DNA of 64,000 nt, from the NCBI RefSeq assembly GCF_039531695.1, contig NZ_BAAAQN010000005.1, forward strand, positions 124,001 to 188,000, written 5' to 3'. This DNA comes from Catenulispora yoronensis. GTDB taxonomy: Bacteria > Actinomycetota > Actinomycetes > Streptomycetales > Catenulisporaceae. The stretch's first letter is position 1. Every line of letters begins with the position of its first letter. The translations under genes and the position numbers were made by a program. The notes below the pieces were generated by a model that made no database searches, was not told where the DNA came from, and saw only the letters and a program-made list of their open reading frames with translations. Below, one piece after another: positions 34,150-41,687 of the stretch.

Positions 34150-34908
34150 ATGCCAATTATGCCGAACATGCCCAACATGCCGGGGATGCCAGGCATGCAG
34201 AGCGGCGCCCACAGCGTGCCGCTCTGGGACACGCTCGGGGCGCTGGGCCTGCTGGCCTGGGCCGTGGCCATGTGGCTGGCGGTCGCCGGGCTCGCGTTCG
34301 CCGATCGCCAGGGCCGGCGGATGTGGGTCTACAAGTCCAGCCTCGCGGTCATCCTGATCGGCGTCGCCGGGCAGATCGGCCATTTGCTCGAACACGTGGC
34401 GCAGGCCGTCTACTGGATCGGCCATCCCGAGGCCCCGGCGTGGATGACGCCGTGGGGCACCGGCATGGCCCGCGGCTTCGGCCAGATCGACCGCTCGCGC
34501 GCCACCTTGGGCATGGAGATCCTGCACCTGGTCGGCAACTTCATCTTCCTGGCCGGGCTGGCCGCCGTCATGGTGATCACCCGCCGGGCCCGCCGTACGC
34601 GCACCCGGCACTGGGGCCGGATGGGTGTGTGGATGCAGGGCATCCACGGTCTGGAGCATCTGGCGCTGACGATCTCGGTCTGGCTCGGGGCCAAGCAGGC
34701 CGTCGGCCTGTCGACCTGGTTCGGCCAGCTCCAGCCCGGTCCCGGCGCCACCACCTATCGCATCTGGTGGCACTTCCTGGCCAACGTCGCGGGCTCGGTC
34801 ATCTTCGTGCTCGCCCTGTGGAACCTGCGGCGCGAACGCGGCCAGATCTGCGACGGCTTCCGGGACACCCCGGTGCGGCCGACGGCACCGGTCGACGTGC
34901 TGGTGTGA
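34150..34908 (+). CDS. Multi-pass membrane protein with Met-Pro rich N-terminus
   Basis: 252 residues, unknown family. The N-terminus is a repetitive MPIMPNMPNMPGMPGMQSG tail. About five membrane helices follow (LGALGLLAWAVAMWLAVAGLAF; SSLAVILIGVAGQIGHLLEHV; LHLVGNFIFLAGLAAVMVI; GLEHLALTISVWLG; FLANVAGSVIFVLALWNL). His residues recur near helix ends (GHLLEHV, EILHLVGNF, GLEHLAL), recalling metal-binding membrane proteins. GGGGGA lies upstream of the ATG. Met-rich tails bind Cu(I) in some proteins, but that role here is only a guess. Confidence 0.75.
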   Translation: MPIMPNMPNMPGMPGMQSGAHSVPLWDTLGALGLLAWAVAMWLAVAGLAFADRQGRRMWVYKSSLAVILIGVAGQIGHLLEHVAQAVYWIGHPEAPAWMTPWGTGMARGFGQIDRSRATLGMEILHLVGNFIFLAGLAAVMVITRRARRTRTRHWGRMGVWMQGIHGLEHLALTISVWLGAKQAVGLSTWFGQLQPGPGATTYRIWWHFLANVAGSVIFVLALWNLRRERGQICDGFRDTPVRPTAPVDVLV

Positions 34909-34924
34909 GCGGCGCGAGCGGGGG

Positions 34925-35677
34925 TCAGCGCGAGCGGGGCGGTCCGGACGGCGACACGAAGAACTCGTTGCCGTCCGGATCGGCCATGGCCACCGAGTTG
35001 GTCCGGCCGGTGATTCGGGTCGCACCGGTGATCCGGGTCGCGCCGAGCGAGACCAGCCGATCGATCTCGGCCTCCTGAGCATCGGCGGCGACAGCGACCT
35101 CGAAGCAGAGCCGGTTCTTGCCGGTCTTCGCGGCGAACGGCGGTCCACCCCACGTGATCTTCGGACCGCCGTGCGGCGAACGGATCGCGGTCTCCTGGTC
35201 CTGGTCCCACACCAGCGGCCACCCGAGCGCGCGGCTCCAGAAGTAGCCGACGTCCTGCGAGCCGTCGCAGGCGAGCGCTCCCAGGAAGCCGCATTCGGCG
35301 AGGAACTTGTTGCCCGGCGCGATGACGCAGAACTCATTGCCTTCGGGATCGCCGAGCACCACATGCGTCGCGTCCGGCCCCTGCCCGACGTCCACGTGCC
35401 GGCCGCCGAGCTCCAGCGCCCGGGCCACTGTCCGCTGCTGGTCCGCCTCCGACGTGCTGGTCAGGTCGAAGTGGATCTGGTTCTGCGTGGTCTTCTCCGC
35501 CTCCGAGGCGAGGAAGACGATCCGGAACCCGGTGTCGTCGTTCGGCAGGAGCGTGACGTCGCCGCGCGGATCGCCGGCCGGATCCGCCGCCTCCCAGCCC
35601 AGGACGCCGGACCAGAATCCGGCCAGCAGGACCGGATCCCGGGCGTCGAAACAGAGTGCGGCGAGCTGAGCAGTCAT
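34925..35677 (-). CDS. Two-domain VOC-family protein
   Basis: 250 residues made of two glyoxalase-like halves, each starting with a strand and an FWSxxLGW motif (LLAGFWSGVLGWE; DVGYFWSRALGWPL) and ending DPEGNEFCVIAP or DPDGNEFFVSPS. This is the common actinobacterial tandem VOC protein of unknown substrate. It starts inside the stop of the preceding gene (ATGA at 35674-35677), so it is co-translated with the sigma-linked membrane protein upstream and may belong to that sigma regulon. Confidence 0.88.
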   Translation of the reverse strand: MTAQLAALCFDARDPVLLAGFWSGVLGWEAADPAGDPRGDVTLLPNDDTGFRIVFLASEAEKTTQNQIHFDLTSTSEADQQRTVARALELGGRHVDVGQGPDATHVVLGDPEGNEFCVIAPGNKFLAECGFLGALACDGSQDVGYFWSRALGWPLVWDQDQETAIRSPHGGPKITWGGPPFAAKTGKNRLCFEVAVAADAQEAEIDRLVSLGATRITGATRITGRTNSVAMADPDGNEFFVSPSGPPRSR

Positions 35678-36963
35678 GGACCGACGTTAGCGTCGACGAC
35701 GACTGCCATGTCGGGCATGTAGTCCTGCATGTGGTCGGTGAAGGCCTTCGGGATCAGCCCGGTCACGGCCCCGTTGCTGAACCCCAACTGGTCGCAGTCG
35801 TCGGTGTGCAGATAGACGTCGACCGGCGGCCCCGACGCATAGCTGAACCGGAACACGTAGCCGTCGTGCGAGGCCGGCGGACACGACCCGGGCAGCCCCG
35901 ACCACTTCCCCAACCCCGGCTTCAGCGCGTTGAGCAGCGCGGTGAGTCCGCCGATCTGGTTCGCCGCGATGGGGCTGCCGTTGGTGAGCAGTGTCGGACC
36001 GTCGGTCGGCTTCTGCTCGCCCAGGAAGCCGTCTCCGTAGTGGCACACGACCGCCTTGATCGGCGTCCCCGGCACCATCGTGGTCGTGGCTCCGGGACGG
36101 GTCGGCGGTCCGACGGGCAGCACCGTGCCGACCCGCGACGCGCAGCCGTTGGCATCGGCGTCCACGAGCTGCGCGGTGGCCGCGATCTGCTCGACCAGCT
36201 TGGCGTCCTTGCCCTTCACCGTCACCGAGATGTCCAGATCCGGGACGACGATGACGACGACCGTCCGCCCGTCCTTCAGCCGCCCGGCGGCGGACTGCGC
36301 CGCCTTCCCGCCGACCGTCGCCGGGTGCAGCGCCGGAAGCGCGGACAGGGCCGACCGGTCGAGGTTGCTCGCGCTGCCGAAGCTGACGACGTTCACCACC
36401 GGCGGGTTCGCGAGCAGGCAGGCCTCCGAGGGGCCGCCGCCGATCAGGACGGTGTCCTCGGACGCCTCCCCGCAGTGCTCCTGGTTGGCTTTCCACTTCT
36501 CCGGCACGCGGACCTGCAACCCGTGCGACGACCACGCCCGGCTTCCCGTGACCGGCAGCGGGCTCGCCGTCGAGACGCCTTGCGGCGGCGCGGTGGAGCC
36601 CAGGGAGCCCAGGGAGCCCAAGGAGCCCGGAGAACTCGTGGCGCCTGCCGGACTCGGAGAACCTGGAGCACCGCCGGCCGCGGCGCTGGAAGGGTGCGTC
36701 GAATCAGGGTTCAGCGTCTGCACCGCCACGGCTGGTACGGGCTTGCTCGGCCCGTGGCGGCCGAACGCCAGCGCCGTACTGCCCCCGGCGGCCAGCACCC
36801 CGACCGTCCCCACCGCCATCAGCTGCCGCCGCTTCGCCGTGCGCCGGGTGTGTCCGCGCCGTGCGGCGTCGGCCAGTCCGACGGCTCCCGTCGCGGCGAC
36901 CCCGACCGTCTCCCGGTCCCGTGCCGCGAAGGTGCCTCTGAGCAGGTCGTCGAGTTCGTCCAT
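35674..36963 (-). CDS. Membrane protein linked to ECF sigma factor (putative anti-sigma)
   Basis: 429 residues. A cytoplasmic N-terminus (MDELDDLLRGTFAARDRETVGVAATGAVGLADAARR) leads to a basic stretch and one membrane helix (LMAVGTVGVLAAGGSTALAF). A Pro/Ser/Gly-rich linker with repeated PGSLGSLGSLGS follows, then a large outer domain with several Cys. It starts 5 nt after the sigma gene stop and is coupled to the VOC gene downstream. Its position and topology match the other sigma partners in this window. No known anti-sigma domain is visible. Confidence 0.75.
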   Translation of the reverse strand: MDELDDLLRGTFAARDRETVGVAATGAVGLADAARRGHTRRTAKRRQLMAVGTVGVLAAGGSTALAFGRHGPSKPVPAVAVQTLNPDSTHPSSAAAGGAPGSPSPAGATSSPGSLGSLGSLGSTAPPQGVSTASPLPVTGSRAWSSHGLQVRVPEKWKANQEHCGEASEDTVLIGGGPSEACLLANPPVVNVVSFGSASNLDRSALSALPALHPATVGGKAAQSAAGRLKDGRTVVVIVVPDLDISVTVKGKDAKLVEQIAATAQLVDADANGCASRVGTVLPVGPPTRPGATTTMVPGTPIKAVVCHYGDGFLGEQKPTDGPTLLTNGSPIAANQIGGLTALLNALKPGLGKWSGLPGSCPPASHDGYVFRFSYASGPPVDVYLHTDDCDQLGFSNGAVTGLIPKAFTDHMQDYMPDMAVVVDANVGP

Positions 36964-36968
36964 GGTCC

Positions 36969-37505
36969 TCAGTCCTTTCCCACGCCGCCCAGGGCCGCGA
37001 CGCCGCGCAGGTTCCCGCGCAACGTCGCCAGCCCCCGCGAGGCCTGGCTGCGCACCGTTGCCGGCGAGCAGCCCATGACCCCGGCGATCTCCTGATCCGA
37101 CAGGTCCTCGTAGTACCGCAGCACCAGCACCGCGCGCTGTTTGCGCGGCAGCGTCGCCAACAGCCGCCAGGCTTCGTCGCGATCGGCCGACGCCTCGGCG
37201 CCGTCCGCCGCGACGTCCGCACCGGCGTTCGGCGTGGTCGCCTCCGCCGGTTCGGCCAGCGGCAACTCCCCGCTGGAGCGCCGGCGCCGCCAGCTCACGT
37301 GCGAGTTGACCAACGTCCGGCGTACGTAGGCGTCGACCTGCGCCATGCCCGCGATCCGCGACCAGCGGCCGTAGACCCGGACCAGGGTGTCCTGGGTGAG
37401 GTCCTCGGCCAGATGCCGGTCGCCGGTCAGCATGAAGGCCAGGCGCAGCAAGGCCGCTCCCCGGGACGCGACGTAGTCGTCGAACGTCGGTGTGCCAGTC
37501 GTCAT
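36969..37505 (-). CDS. SigE-family ECF RNA polymerase sigma factor
   Basis: 178 residues. Region 2 reads DDYVASRGAALLRLAFMLTGDRHLAEDLTQDTLVRVYGRWSRI. Region 4 reads LPRKQRAVLVLRYYEDLSDQEIAGVMGCSPATVRSQASRGLATLR. ATG 37505 is supported by GAAGGA upstream; the longer open frame adds sequence unlike sigma factors. The middle linker contains an Ala/Glu/Asp stretch (AEATTPNAGADVAADGAEASADRDEAWR) that is longer than usual. It heads a likely three-gene operon with a membrane protein and a VOC protein. Confidence 0.93.
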   Translation of the reverse strand: MTTGTPTFDDYVASRGAALLRLAFMLTGDRHLAEDLTQDTLVRVYGRWSRIAGMAQVDAYVRRTLVNSHVSWRRRRSSGELPLAEPAEATTPNAGADVAADGAEASADRDEAWRLLATLPRKQRAVLVLRYYEDLSDQEIAGVMGCSPATVRSQASRGLATLRGNLRGVAALGGVGKD

Positions 37506-37611
37506 CAGTGTCCTTCGGAGCGGCGGGTCCCGGTGCGATTCGGTGTGCTGCATAGAGAACGCGTCGGCCTCGCCGATGTGCTGCATCGGCGAGGTTGTCG
37601 GCGCTCGGGCG

Positions 37612-38187
37612 TCAGCCCTCGACGGCGGCGGCGCCCGCCATCGTCCCCGCCCGGCGCTTCGCCGGGGGCAGCAACCGCCACAGCCGGCCCACGAGGACGA
37701 CGCCGACGGCCCACCCCGCGTACACCCACGGCGTCCACGCCCCGCCGACCTGGCTGGTGACATGTCCGAGCTTGACGGTGAACGTCAGCGGACTCTGCAA
37801 ATAGCTGACCCCGCTCCAGGTGAACGTCCCGGAGGTCACCGAATGCGAGGCGACCAGTCCCTTGCCGTACGCGGTGGCCACCTCCCCGAGCGCGAAGTCC
37901 AGGACCAGCGGCGTCAGCACGGCGAAGTACGTCGCGGAGATCCACGAATGCCGGGGACCGTCCCCGAGCTCGGCGCCCAGATACTCCCGGGCCAGGGCCT
38001 GGCTGGAGCCGATCCGGCGCAGCGCCTCGCGGGCGCCGTGATCGCCGGACGCCGCGATCAGGTTCGCGCGCACCTCGCGGCGCTTGGCGATCCGCGAGCG
38101 GCGCGGCAGGTCGTAGAGCCGCTGGTCGAGCGACCACACCAGGCGCTCGATGCGGATCCGGTCGAAGGCGGTCAGCGTCTCGGTCAT
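37612..38187 (-). CDS. Membrane protein paired with PadR regulator
   Basis: 191 residues from ATG 38187. The N-terminal 80 residues are charged and helical (FDRIRIERLVWSLDQRLYDLPRRSRIAKRREVRANLIAASGDHGAREALRRIGS), like the cytoplasmic permease-prefix or DUF1700-type proteins that accompany PadR regulators. Membrane helices follow (ISATYFAVLTPLVLDFAL; WVYAGWAVGVVLVGRLWRL). The ATG follows the PadR stop with one nt between, so translation is coupled. Target role unknown; the pairing suggests PadR controls it. Confidence 0.75.
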   Translation of the reverse strand: MTETLTAFDRIRIERLVWSLDQRLYDLPRRSRIAKRREVRANLIAASGDHGAREALRRIGSSQALAREYLGAELGDGPRHSWISATYFAVLTPLVLDFALGEVATAYGKGLVASHSVTSGTFTWSGVSYLQSPLTFTVKLGHVTSQVGGAWTPWVYAGWAVGVVLVGRLWRLLPPAKRRAGTMAGAAAVEG

Positions 38188-38188
38188 C

Positions 38189-38602
38189 TCAGGGGCCTTT
38201 CTTTTCACGGGTGGTGGCGGTGTTGGTGGCGGCGGTGGCAGTGGCGGTGTTGGTGTCGCTGCCGGTGTCGGGGAGCGGACGGGCGAGCACGCCCTCGACG
38301 GCGGCGACGTGCCGGGTCCAGGCGCTGTTCGCGGCGGCCAGGGCGTCCCGGCCGGCCGGGGTGAGCCGGTAGTACTTGCGCGCCGGCCCGCTCGGCGAGG
38401 GGACCAGCCGGGTGGCCAGGCGTCCCTCCCGCTCCAGCCGCGTGAGCGCGGGATACACCGTGCCTTCCAGGACGTCGGCGAAGCCGGCCGCCTGCAGGCG
38501 CTGCGCCACCTCGTAGCCGTACGACTCCTGCTCGGCCAGCAGGTGGAGCAGCACCATCGACAGCACGCCCTTGAGGAGCTGGGGATCATGGCTGGGGATC
38601 AC
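38189..38602 (-). CDS. PadR-family transcriptional regulator
   Basis: 137 residues. The PadR winged helix is LLKGVLSMVLLHLLAEQESYGYEVAQRLQAAGFADVLEGTVYPALTRLEREGRLATRLVPSPSGPARKYYRLTPAGRDAL, an almost textbook sequence. The tail is a Thr/Ala repeat (TNTATATAATNTATT). It starts at a GTG without a clear ribosome-binding site. Repeats of ACTACTAGACT sit directly upstream and are a likely operator. Confidence 0.94.
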   Translation of the reverse strand: MIPSHDPQLLKGVLSMVLLHLLAEQESYGYEVAQRLQAAGFADVLEGTVYPALTRLEREGRLATRLVPSPSGPARKYYRLTPAGRDALAAANSAWTRHVAAVEGVLARPLPDTGSDTNTATATAATNTATTREKKGP

Positions 38603-38603
38603 G

Positions 38604-38643
38604 ACTACTAGACTGCACCTACTACTAGACTAAATCAAGTAGT
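38604..38643. promoter_or_regulatory. Direct and inverted ACTACT repeats upstream of padR
   Basis: ACTACTAGACT occurs at 38604-38614 and again at 38621-38631 (17-bp spacing). AGTAGT at 38638-38643 is the inverted match of ACTACT. The cluster lies between padR (-) and a sigma gene (+), a good place for PadR self-regulation. Confidence 0.5.
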
Positions 38644-38673
38644 GCCGGGGCCCCAACGAAACGGGGGCCCGGC
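38644..38673 (+). other. GC hairpin in the leader of the sigma gene
   Basis: CCGGGGCCCC and GGGGGCCCGG form a long stem with one bulge around AACGAAAC. No plus-strand gene ends upstream, so it is not an ordinary terminator. It may be a leader structure for the sigma gene at 38707. Confidence 0.4.
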
Positions 38674-38706
38674 TCGTTATTGGAGGTGTGAGGAGGACAG
38701 AGGCCC

Positions 38707-39246
38707 GTGACTGACTGGGCGGACACGCTGGTCGACCTGCTTCAGGCCCGAGGACTGGCGCTGCGGCGCTATGCGGTGCTGCTGTGCGGGAACGAGCACG
38801 ACGCCGACGATCTGCTCCAGGAAGCCCTGGCGCGCCTCTTCGCAGGACGCGGATACAAGGTCGGCCCGCAAGGCCTGGAGGCGTATCTGTGCAAGATCAT
38901 GGCGAACCTGGTGATCGACACCGGACGCCGGCACCAGCGCTGGCTGAAGGTGCGACACCGGTTCGCCATGCCGACGCACGACGAAGGCCGCACGGCCGAG
39001 GCGAGCGCGGAGCGGATGGACGCGCGCGCGTCGCTGGAGACGCTGTCGCCGCAGCAGCGCGTCTGCGCCGTGCTGCGGTACTACGACGACCTGACCGTGC
39101 CGGAGATCGCCACCCGGCTCGGCCTGGCCGAGGGAACGGTCAAACGCCATTTGTCGGACGCCGCCCGGCGTCTGGCCGAACAACTGCGGACGCCCGAGGA
39201 AGGCGGTGAGAACGGTGACCGACAACTGGGAAGAACCCGATCCTGA
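38707..39246 (+). CDS. SigE-family ECF RNA polymerase sigma factor
   Basis: 179 residues. Region 2 is ALRRYAVLLCGNEHDADDLLQEALARLFAGRGYKVG. Region 4 is LSPQQRVCAVLRYYDDLTVPEIATRLGLAEGTVKRHLSDAARRLAEQL. Start is the GTG at 38707, with GAGGACAGAGG upstream. It extends past the start of the next gene (GTG 39206 or 39215), so the two reading frames overlap. A GC hairpin precedes it. The partner membrane protein follows. Confidence 0.92.
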   Translation: MTDWADTLVDLLQARGLALRRYAVLLCGNEHDADDLLQEALARLFAGRGYKVGPQGLEAYLCKIMANLVIDTGRRHQRWLKVRHRFAMPTHDEGRTAEASAERMDARASLETLSPQQRVCAVLRYYDDLTVPEIATRLGLAEGTVKRHLSDAARRLAEQLRTPEEGGENGDRQLGRTRS

Positions 39247-40072
39247 CTTCCTGCGAGCGGCGGTCGGCGAGGTCGCGGACCGGCCGCTGGACCGCGGCCC
39301 GGACATCGCGACGATGACCGAGTACGTGCGGGGCCGCCGGCGGCGGCGCGCGCTGGCCCAGGCCGGCGGCGCCACCACGGCGGTGATGGCGGTGGTCGCG
39401 GTGGCCGTGGCGGTCGCGCAGCCCTTCGGCGGGTCCGGGACACGGTCCGGAGCCGCTCCGGGGACGAAGACCAAGACCGCCGCGTCGCCGAACGGACCGG
39501 TGCCGAGCTCGGGAGACCCGAGCGCCGGCGGTTCGGCCGCCACACAGCTCCAGCCGGACCGCCCCGGAGTGGTGTGCGGGCAGAAGCTGACGGCGCGGTA
39601 CGAGCCCGCGGCGCCCGCCGGTGTGAAGGCGGTGGTGGCCGCCGTGCATCCGAAGCCCGGCGCGGCCCCGGAGGTCGACGTCGACATCACCGCCATCAGC
39701 TCCCTGACGGTCTCCGGCTCCGCCCACCAGCTCGGCATCCAGGTGGTGGTGCTGCACGACGGCGTGATCGTCGATCGGATCGGCGGCTCGCAGTGGCCCG
39801 AGGACTTCACCCCGCAACCGGGACAGCACTACGGCGACGGCCTGGAGGCCCGTAGCTGGCCGGTCGCCCCGGGACAGCCGCACATCGAGCAGATCGTCAC
39901 CTCGCGCTGGACCGCCTGCGCCGGCGCCGACTGGCGTGCGATCTACGCCGACCCGGGGCAGTACAAGCTGGTGGCGCTGCTGCCGATGCTGATGGTGCTC
40001 GACAGCGACGGCCCGGTCAGCGACCGGGTGGACACGCTGCTGGAGTCCGCGCCGGTGGCGGTCGGGCAGTGA
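39215..40072 (+). CDS. Membrane protein coupled to ECF sigma factor (putative anti-sigma)
   Basis: 285 residues. The cytoplasmic N-terminus (VTDNWEEPDPDFLRAAVGEVADRPLDRGPDIATMTEYVRGRRRRR) precedes one membrane helix (AGGATTAVMAVVAVAVAVAQPFG). A Gly/Ser/Pro-rich linker and an outer domain with two Cys follow (VVCGQKLTARYEP; WTACAGADW). GTG 39215 is chosen with GGTGAG upstream; GTG 39206 adds three residues. It overlaps the sigma gene by 32 bp in another frame. Role inferred from synteny and topology. Confidence 0.75.
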   Translation: MTDNWEEPDPDFLRAAVGEVADRPLDRGPDIATMTEYVRGRRRRRALAQAGGATTAVMAVVAVAVAVAQPFGGSGTRSGAAPGTKTKTAASPNGPVPSSGDPSAGGSAATQLQPDRPGVVCGQKLTARYEPAAPAGVKAVVAAVHPKPGAAPEVDVDITAISSLTVSGSAHQLGIQVVVLHDGVIVDRIGGSQWPEDFTPQPGQHYGDGLEARSWPVAPGQPHIEQIVTSRWTACAGADWRAIYADPGQYKLVALLPMLMVLDSDGPVSDRVDTLLESAPVAVGQ

Positions 40073-40098
40073 TCCGACCGCCCGACCTCTGCCCGGCG

Positions 40099-41616
40099 TC
40101 AGTCGGGGGAGTGCGGCTGGGGCGGGTCGTCGCCGGGCGGAGCGGTCAGCACCGTCCGTCCCCCGGCCGGCACCAGCGGGTCCACGTGGTCCCCGTACAA
40201 CGCCCGCGACAGCACCGCTCGCGGCCCGTGGCCCGATTCCAGCGGGGTGTGCTCCTCGAAGGAGGCCCGCAGCCACTGCTCCGCCGGATCAGCAGCCTGA
40301 TGGACCTCCGCGAACCCGCCGTCCTCGGTGGCCACGATCACGCCCGACTCGCGGCCGTGCAGGGCGATGTCGCGGTCCCGGCGTTGCAGGCCCAGGCAGA
40401 TCCGGCGCGTGACGTCGAACGCCACGACCGGTCCGGCGAGCACCAGCACCTGGAACGCGTGCAGCACGTCCTCCACCGACAGGTGGAAGTGCGTCGCCAC
40501 GGTGTCCGCCGACGCCGTGGCCCACAGCACGCCGTAGAACGTCATCCCGGCGACCCCGATCGCGGTCCGCGCCGGGTTGTTCCGCGGCCGCTCCAGGATG
40601 TGGTGCTCGCGCCGGTCGCCGGTGAGCCAGCGTTCGATGAAGGGGAACAGCGCGAACGCCGTCAGGAACAGCGTGACCACGCCGACCGGGATCAGGACCG
40701 CGAGCGTCCAGGTGCGGCCCAGCCACACGAACTCCCACCCCGGCGGGATCAGGCGCAGTCCGCCGTCCAGGAAACCCAGGTACCACAACGGCGCGGCGCC
40801 GGCGCTGGCGTCGCCGGGGTTGAAGGGCCCGTACTTCCACACCGGGTTCACCTGCACCGTGCCGGCGATCACCGTCACCAGTCCGGCGACCAGCAGGCAC
40901 AGCCCGGCGCTCTTGACCGCCATCACCTGGAACGGCAGCCCGACCACGTTGTCCTCGGTGCGGCCCGGCCCCGCGAACTGCGCCGGCCGGTGGCGCAGCG
41001 CCTCGCGGCCGTGCAGGACCAGCAGGCCGACCAGGACCAGCGGCAGCACGACGATGTGCAGCGGATAGAACAGCCGGAGCGGATCGCCCGGATACCCGCC
41101 GTCGAACACGATCGACGACAGGTTCGGGCCGACGAGCGGGATCGCCTTCAAGGTGCCGTCCATGATGGCCAGGCTGGTCCCGGACAGCAGGTCGTCGGGC
41201 AGCACCGCGCCGGTGAACCCGGCGCCCATGGCGGCGGTGAGGATCCCGAACAGCAGGAGCCAGCTGTTGGTCCGCGGCGCCCGGAAGGCGCCGGTGAAGA
41301 AGATCCGCAGCAGATGCAGCAGCAGCGCCGCGATCATCACCAGCGAGGCCCAGTGGTGGATCTGGCGGACCAGCAGCCCGGCCCGCACGGAGAAGGACAG
41401 GTTCAGCATCGAGGCGTAGGCGCGGGACATCTCCGCGCCGGCCAGCGGGGTGTACGAACCCTGATAGGTAGTCCGCCCGATCGAGGGCTCGTAGTACCAC
41501 ACCAGGTAGAACCCGCTGAGCATGGTCAGGACGAAGGCGTACACGACGATCTGGCCCAGCCACACGGTCCAGTGGTCCGGGAACACCCGCTGTCGGAGTC
41601 GGTGCATCGTACTCAC
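40099..41616 (-). CDS. QcrB-like cytochrome b subunit paralogue
   Basis: 505-residue multi-helix protein of the cytochrome bc complex b-subunit family. Haem ligands are placed as expected: IHHWASLVMIAALLLHLL in helix B and HIVVLPLVLVGLLVLHG in helix D (14 residues between His). The segment matching the Qo-site PEWY/PDWY motif reads APLWYLGFLDGGLRLIPP, so the usual acidic residue is Leu. It stands alone, without qcrA or qcrC. Length and layout otherwise match actinobacterial QcrB. Start GTG 41616 is used; ATG 41607 is close. It may be an additional, altered menaquinol oxidase subunit. Confidence 0.9.
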   Translation of the reverse strand: MSTMHRLRQRVFPDHWTVWLGQIVVYAFVLTMLSGFYLVWYYEPSIGRTTYQGSYTPLAGAEMSRAYASMLNLSFSVRAGLLVRQIHHWASLVMIAALLLHLLRIFFTGAFRAPRTNSWLLLFGILTAAMGAGFTGAVLPDDLLSGTSLAIMDGTLKAIPLVGPNLSSIVFDGGYPGDPLRLFYPLHIVVLPLVLVGLLVLHGREALRHRPAQFAGPGRTEDNVVGLPFQVMAVKSAGLCLLVAGLVTVIAGTVQVNPVWKYGPFNPGDASAGAAPLWYLGFLDGGLRLIPPGWEFVWLGRTWTLAVLIPVGVVTLFLTAFALFPFIERWLTGDRREHHILERPRNNPARTAIGVAGMTFYGVLWATASADTVATHFHLSVEDVLHAFQVLVLAGPVVAFDVTRRICLGLQRRDRDIALHGRESGVIVATEDGGFAEVHQAADPAEQWLRASFEEHTPLESGHGPRAVLSRALYGDHVDPLVPAGGRTVLTAPPGDDPPQPHSPD

Positions 41617-41687
41617 AGCCAGGAGACGTCGCCCGAACGCCGGTTGTGACTCGTTCCGGCCCGGAGGTGGCCGAGGTCACAGTCGGC

